In this document: positions 6,061 to 8,260 of the stretch, one piece after another
Position numbering within the stretch: the first letter of the stretch is position 1
How the letters are laid out: each line of letters opens with the position of its first letter
Source of the DNA: Planctomycetota bacterium
Lineage (GTDB): Bacteria > Planctomycetota > UBA1135
Reading direction: 5' to 3'
Length of the DNA: 8,260 nt
Assembly (NCBI GenBank): GCA_022447335.1
Contig: JAKVCF010000107.1
Coordinates: 1 to 8,260 of the forward strand
Program-made: the position numbers and the translations under genes
Notes under the pieces: generated by a model
What the model saw: the letters and a program-made list of their open reading frames with translations, nothing else
Database searches by the model: none
What the model was told of the DNA's origin: nothing

Positions 6061-8184
6061 ATGAGTGACACTGCCACCCAGCCTGCGTCGAACCTTTCGG
6101 CTCAGGAGCTTCAGCGCCTGACCAATCTTCGCAACATTGGCATCATGGCTCACATTGATGCCGGCAAGACTACGGTCACCGAGCGCATCCTCTACATTAC
6201 CGGTCGTACTCACAATATCGGCGAGGTCCATGATGGTGCTGCGACCATGGACTATATGGAGGACGAGCGCAACCGAGGTATCACTATCACCTCGGCTGCG
6301 ACGCAGTGCGAGTGGAATGATGTCACGATCAATCTGATCGACACCCCGGGTCACGTGGACTTTACCGTAGAGGTGGAGCGTTCGCTGCGCGTGCTGGATG
6401 GTGCGGTTGCGGTTTTTGACGGTGTGGCCGGCGTGGAAGCGCAGTCGGAAACGGTGTGGCGTCAGGCCGACCGCTACGGTGTGCCACGCATCTGCTTTAT
6501 CAACAAGCTTGATCGCATAGGCGCCGACTTCGATCGCGCCTTCGGTACCATCCTTACTCGTCTCGGCGCCAACGCTGTGCGCATGCAGTTGCCGATGGGT
6601 ATCGAGAAGGATTTCATGGGCCTAGTCGACCTGATCACCATGAAGGCGTACAAGTTCACCGAAGGTGACGGTCCAGGGATTGAGGAACTGCCGTCTATTC
6701 CGGACGAGTACAGCGAGCTTGCTGAAGAGCGTCGCATGGAGATGATTGAGAAGATCGTGGAGATTGACGATGAGCTTGTCGAGAAGTTCCTTGAGGGCGA
6801 AGATTTCACCGTCGAAGAACTGAAGATGGCGACCCGCAAGTCGGCCGTTTCTGGGCACGCGGTGCCAGTCTTCTGTGGCTCGGCGTTGCATGACAAGGGC
6901 GTTCACCCTTTGCTTGACGCTATTGTCGATTACCTGCCAACTCCACTGGATCTAGGTGCTATCAAGGGTACTGATCCGAAGAGCGACAACGCGGAAGTCG
7001 AACGTCCATCCGATAGCGATGGTCCGCTAGCCGCATTGGCTTTTAAGACCATCAGTGATCCGAATGGTGATTTGACTTTTATTCGCATCTACTCGGGCAC
7101 GATTAACCGTGGAGACGCGGTTTACAACCCGCGTACCCGTAAGAAGGAGCGCATTGGCCGTTTGATGTTCATGCACGCTGACAAGCGTGAAGCGGTTGAC
7201 ACTGTGCGTGCAGGCAATATATGCGCAGTGGTTGGTCTAAAGGACATCATTACAGGGGACACTATTTGTGCGCAGGATGCGCAAGTTGTTCTCGAATCGA
7301 TGGATTTCCCGGAGCCGGTCATCGCGATGGCTATCGAGCCGAAGTCCACCGGTGACCGTGACAAGCTTGGCGACCTGCTTGGCAAGCTCTCTCGCGAAGA
7401 CCCGTCGTTGCGCGTTTTCACTGACCAGGAGACTGATGAAACTGTGATTGCGGGTATGGGTGAGCTTCACCTCGAGATCGTTTGCACTCGCATCAATCGC
7501 GACTACAAGATTCCGATTAATGTTGGCGAGCCGCGTGTTGCCTACCGCCAGACTATTACCCGCGACGTAGATATCGAAGGTAAGCAGGTCAAGCAGTCAG
7601 GCGGTTCGGGTCAGTTCGCGATCGTGAACGTCAAGTTCGCTCCGGAAGATGAGCTGAGCGATGCCTGCATCTTTGAGGACACTACCAAGGGTGGCGTGGT
7701 CCCGCTGCAGTACATCCCGGCAGTCAACAAGGGCATCAACGAGGCTATGAGGTCGGGCGGCCGACTAGGCTTTGCCTACGTCGGTATCCACGCCAACCTG
7801 CACTTCGGTAAGTCGCATGATGTGGACTCGAGTGAGCTTGCTTTCAACCTGGCCGGTCAGCGCGCCTTCAGGGAGGCTCTTGACAACAACTTCACTATTC
7901 TGGAGCCAGTTATGAAGCTGACCGTGCAGGTGCCCGAAGAGAACCTCGGTGACGTCATCGGTGACCTAAACACACGTCGAGTTGCTATCGAAGAGATGAC
8001 CATGGACGGTGCGATTCGCGAGGTCAATGGCAAGGTTCCGATCGCCGAGATGTTTAACTACTCAAGTACGCTGCGAGGCTTGACTTCGGGTCGTGGTAGC
8101 TTCTCGATGGAGCCAGCCGGTTACGAAGCCACTCCGACGTACGTCCAGGAGAAGATTGTCAAGGATATGACTGCTGGAAAGTAG
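6061..8184 (+). CDS. fusA: Translation elongation factor G, spdEFG1/mtEFG1-like
   Basis: A 707-residue ribosomal translocase GTPase that moves tRNA and mRNA after peptide bond formation. G-domain motifs are AHIDAGKTT (30-38), switch I RGITITSAATQ (73-83), DTPGH (95-99), NKLD (149-152) and SAL (274-276). Domain II follows, with YNPRTRKK (355-362) and MHAD (371-374). GMGELHLEI lies in domain III. Domain IV has KQSGGSGQ (511-518) and HDVDSSELAF (from His586), and domain V has FNYSSTLRG. YNxRTRKK, MHAD, NKLDR and a small residue instead of Arg in SGGxGQ recall the spdEFG1/mitochondrial EFG1 subfamily, which handles translocation. ATG 6061 was chosen because it starts at the normal N-terminus. The frame is open back to a TTG at 5992, but that extension is not EF-G-like. 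There is no Shine-Dalgarno sequence; the preceding bases are pyrimidine-rich. The gene stands alone, not in a str operon (rpsL-rpsG-fusA-tuf), and has its own terminator. Family certain; subfamily from remembered sequences. Confidence 0.95.
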   Translation: MSDTATQPASNLSAQELQRLTNLRNIGIMAHIDAGKTTVTERILYITGRTHNIGEVHDGAATMDYMEDERNRGITITSAATQCEWNDVTINLIDTPGHVDFTVEVERSLRVLDGAVAVFDGVAGVEAQSETVWRQADRYGVPRICFINKLDRIGADFDRAFGTILTRLGANAVRMQLPMGIEKDFMGLVDLITMKAYKFTEGDGPGIEELPSIPDEYSELAEERRMEMIEKIVEIDDELVEKFLEGEDFTVEELKMATRKSAVSGHAVPVFCGSALHDKGVHPLLDAIVDYLPTPLDLGAIKGTDPKSDNAEVERPSDSDGPLAALAFKTISDPNGDLTFIRIYSGTINRGDAVYNPRTRKKERIGRLMFMHADKREAVDTVRAGNICAVVGLKDIITGDTICAQDAQVVLESMDFPEPVIAMAIEPKSTGDRDKLGDLLGKLSREDPSLRVFTDQETDETVIAGMGELHLEIVCTRINRDYKIPINVGEPRVAYRQTITRDVDIEGKQVKQSGGSGQFAIVNVKFAPEDELSDACIFEDTTKGGVVPLQYIPAVNKGINEAMRSGGRLGFAYVGIHANLHFGKSHDVDSSELAFNLAGQRAFREALDNNFTILEPVMKLTVQVPEENLGDVIGDLNTRRVAIEEMTMDGAIREVNGKVPIAEMFNYSSTLRGLTSGRGSFSMEPAGYEATPTYVQEKIVKDMTAGK

Positions 8185-8205
8185 GTCGTCGCTTTTGCGC
8201 AATGC

Positions 8206-8242
8206 GAAGTCGGGTTCTTCGGAGTCCGACTTCCTTTGTTTT
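8206..8242 (+). terminator. Rho-independent terminator of fusA
   Basis: GAAGTCGG (8206-8213) pairs perfectly with CCGACTTC (8226-8233). The stem continues inward through G-U, U-G, U-A and C-G pairs to a C(UUCG)G tetraloop at 8217-8222, giving 12 pairs. It is followed by CTTTGTTTT (8234-8242). It starts 22 bases after the fusA stop. The stable tetraloop and U-rich tail make this a textbook terminator. Confidence 0.92.
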
Positions 8243-8260
8243 ACGGGCGCCCTTGATACT

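Overview
The window is a stretch of bacterial chromosome, moderately G+C-rich by eye and densely coded on both strands. It holds five complete protein genes, the 3' end of a sixth, one tRNA gene, two non-coding gaps of about 155-165 bases, and a strong terminator at the right edge. I see no insertion sequence, CRISPR array, phage gene or integration signature. Lineage can only be inferred. The EF-G looks like the spdEFG1/mtEFG1 subfamily, known from spirochaetes, planctomycetes, some deltaproteobacteria and mitochondria. Most genes also lack a Shine-Dalgarno sequence, which is common in planctomycetes. A planctomycete-like bacterium is my best guess, held loosely.

Layout. Positions 1-2941 (+) are the end of an ABC exporter operon: the C-terminus of a probable ATP-binding subunit, then two homologous six-helix permeases of the DUF3526/ABC-2 type, the second coupled to the first by a GTGA stop/start overlap. 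Positions 2947-3023 (-) are a tRNA-Pro(UGG) gene with its CCA encoded, lying 5 bases from the permease stop. The gap at 3024-3177 carries a 14-15 base imperfect tandem repeat and a GC-rich hairpin around the first ATG of the next gene. Positions 3178-4947 (+) encode a divergent Enzyme I of the PEP:sugar phosphotransferase system. It keeps the phosphorylated histidine but has lost several residues of the PEP-binding catalytic barrel. It overlaps tail-to-tail by 4 bases with homoserine kinase (thrB, 4944-5897, -). A 163-base divergent intergenic region follows, then fusA (6061-8184, +), which ends in a textbook Rho-independent terminator with a UUCG tetraloop.

The genes do not form one pathway. 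They are neighbouring housekeeping and transport units: an exporter, a tRNA, a carbon/phosphate-signalling-type protein, one step of threonine synthesis, and a translation factor. The most notable items are the catalytically degenerate Enzyme I without a neighbouring HPr gene, the mitochondrial-type EF-G outside any str operon, and the structured non-SD leaders of both genes. I found no clear sign of a wholly new multi-gene system.
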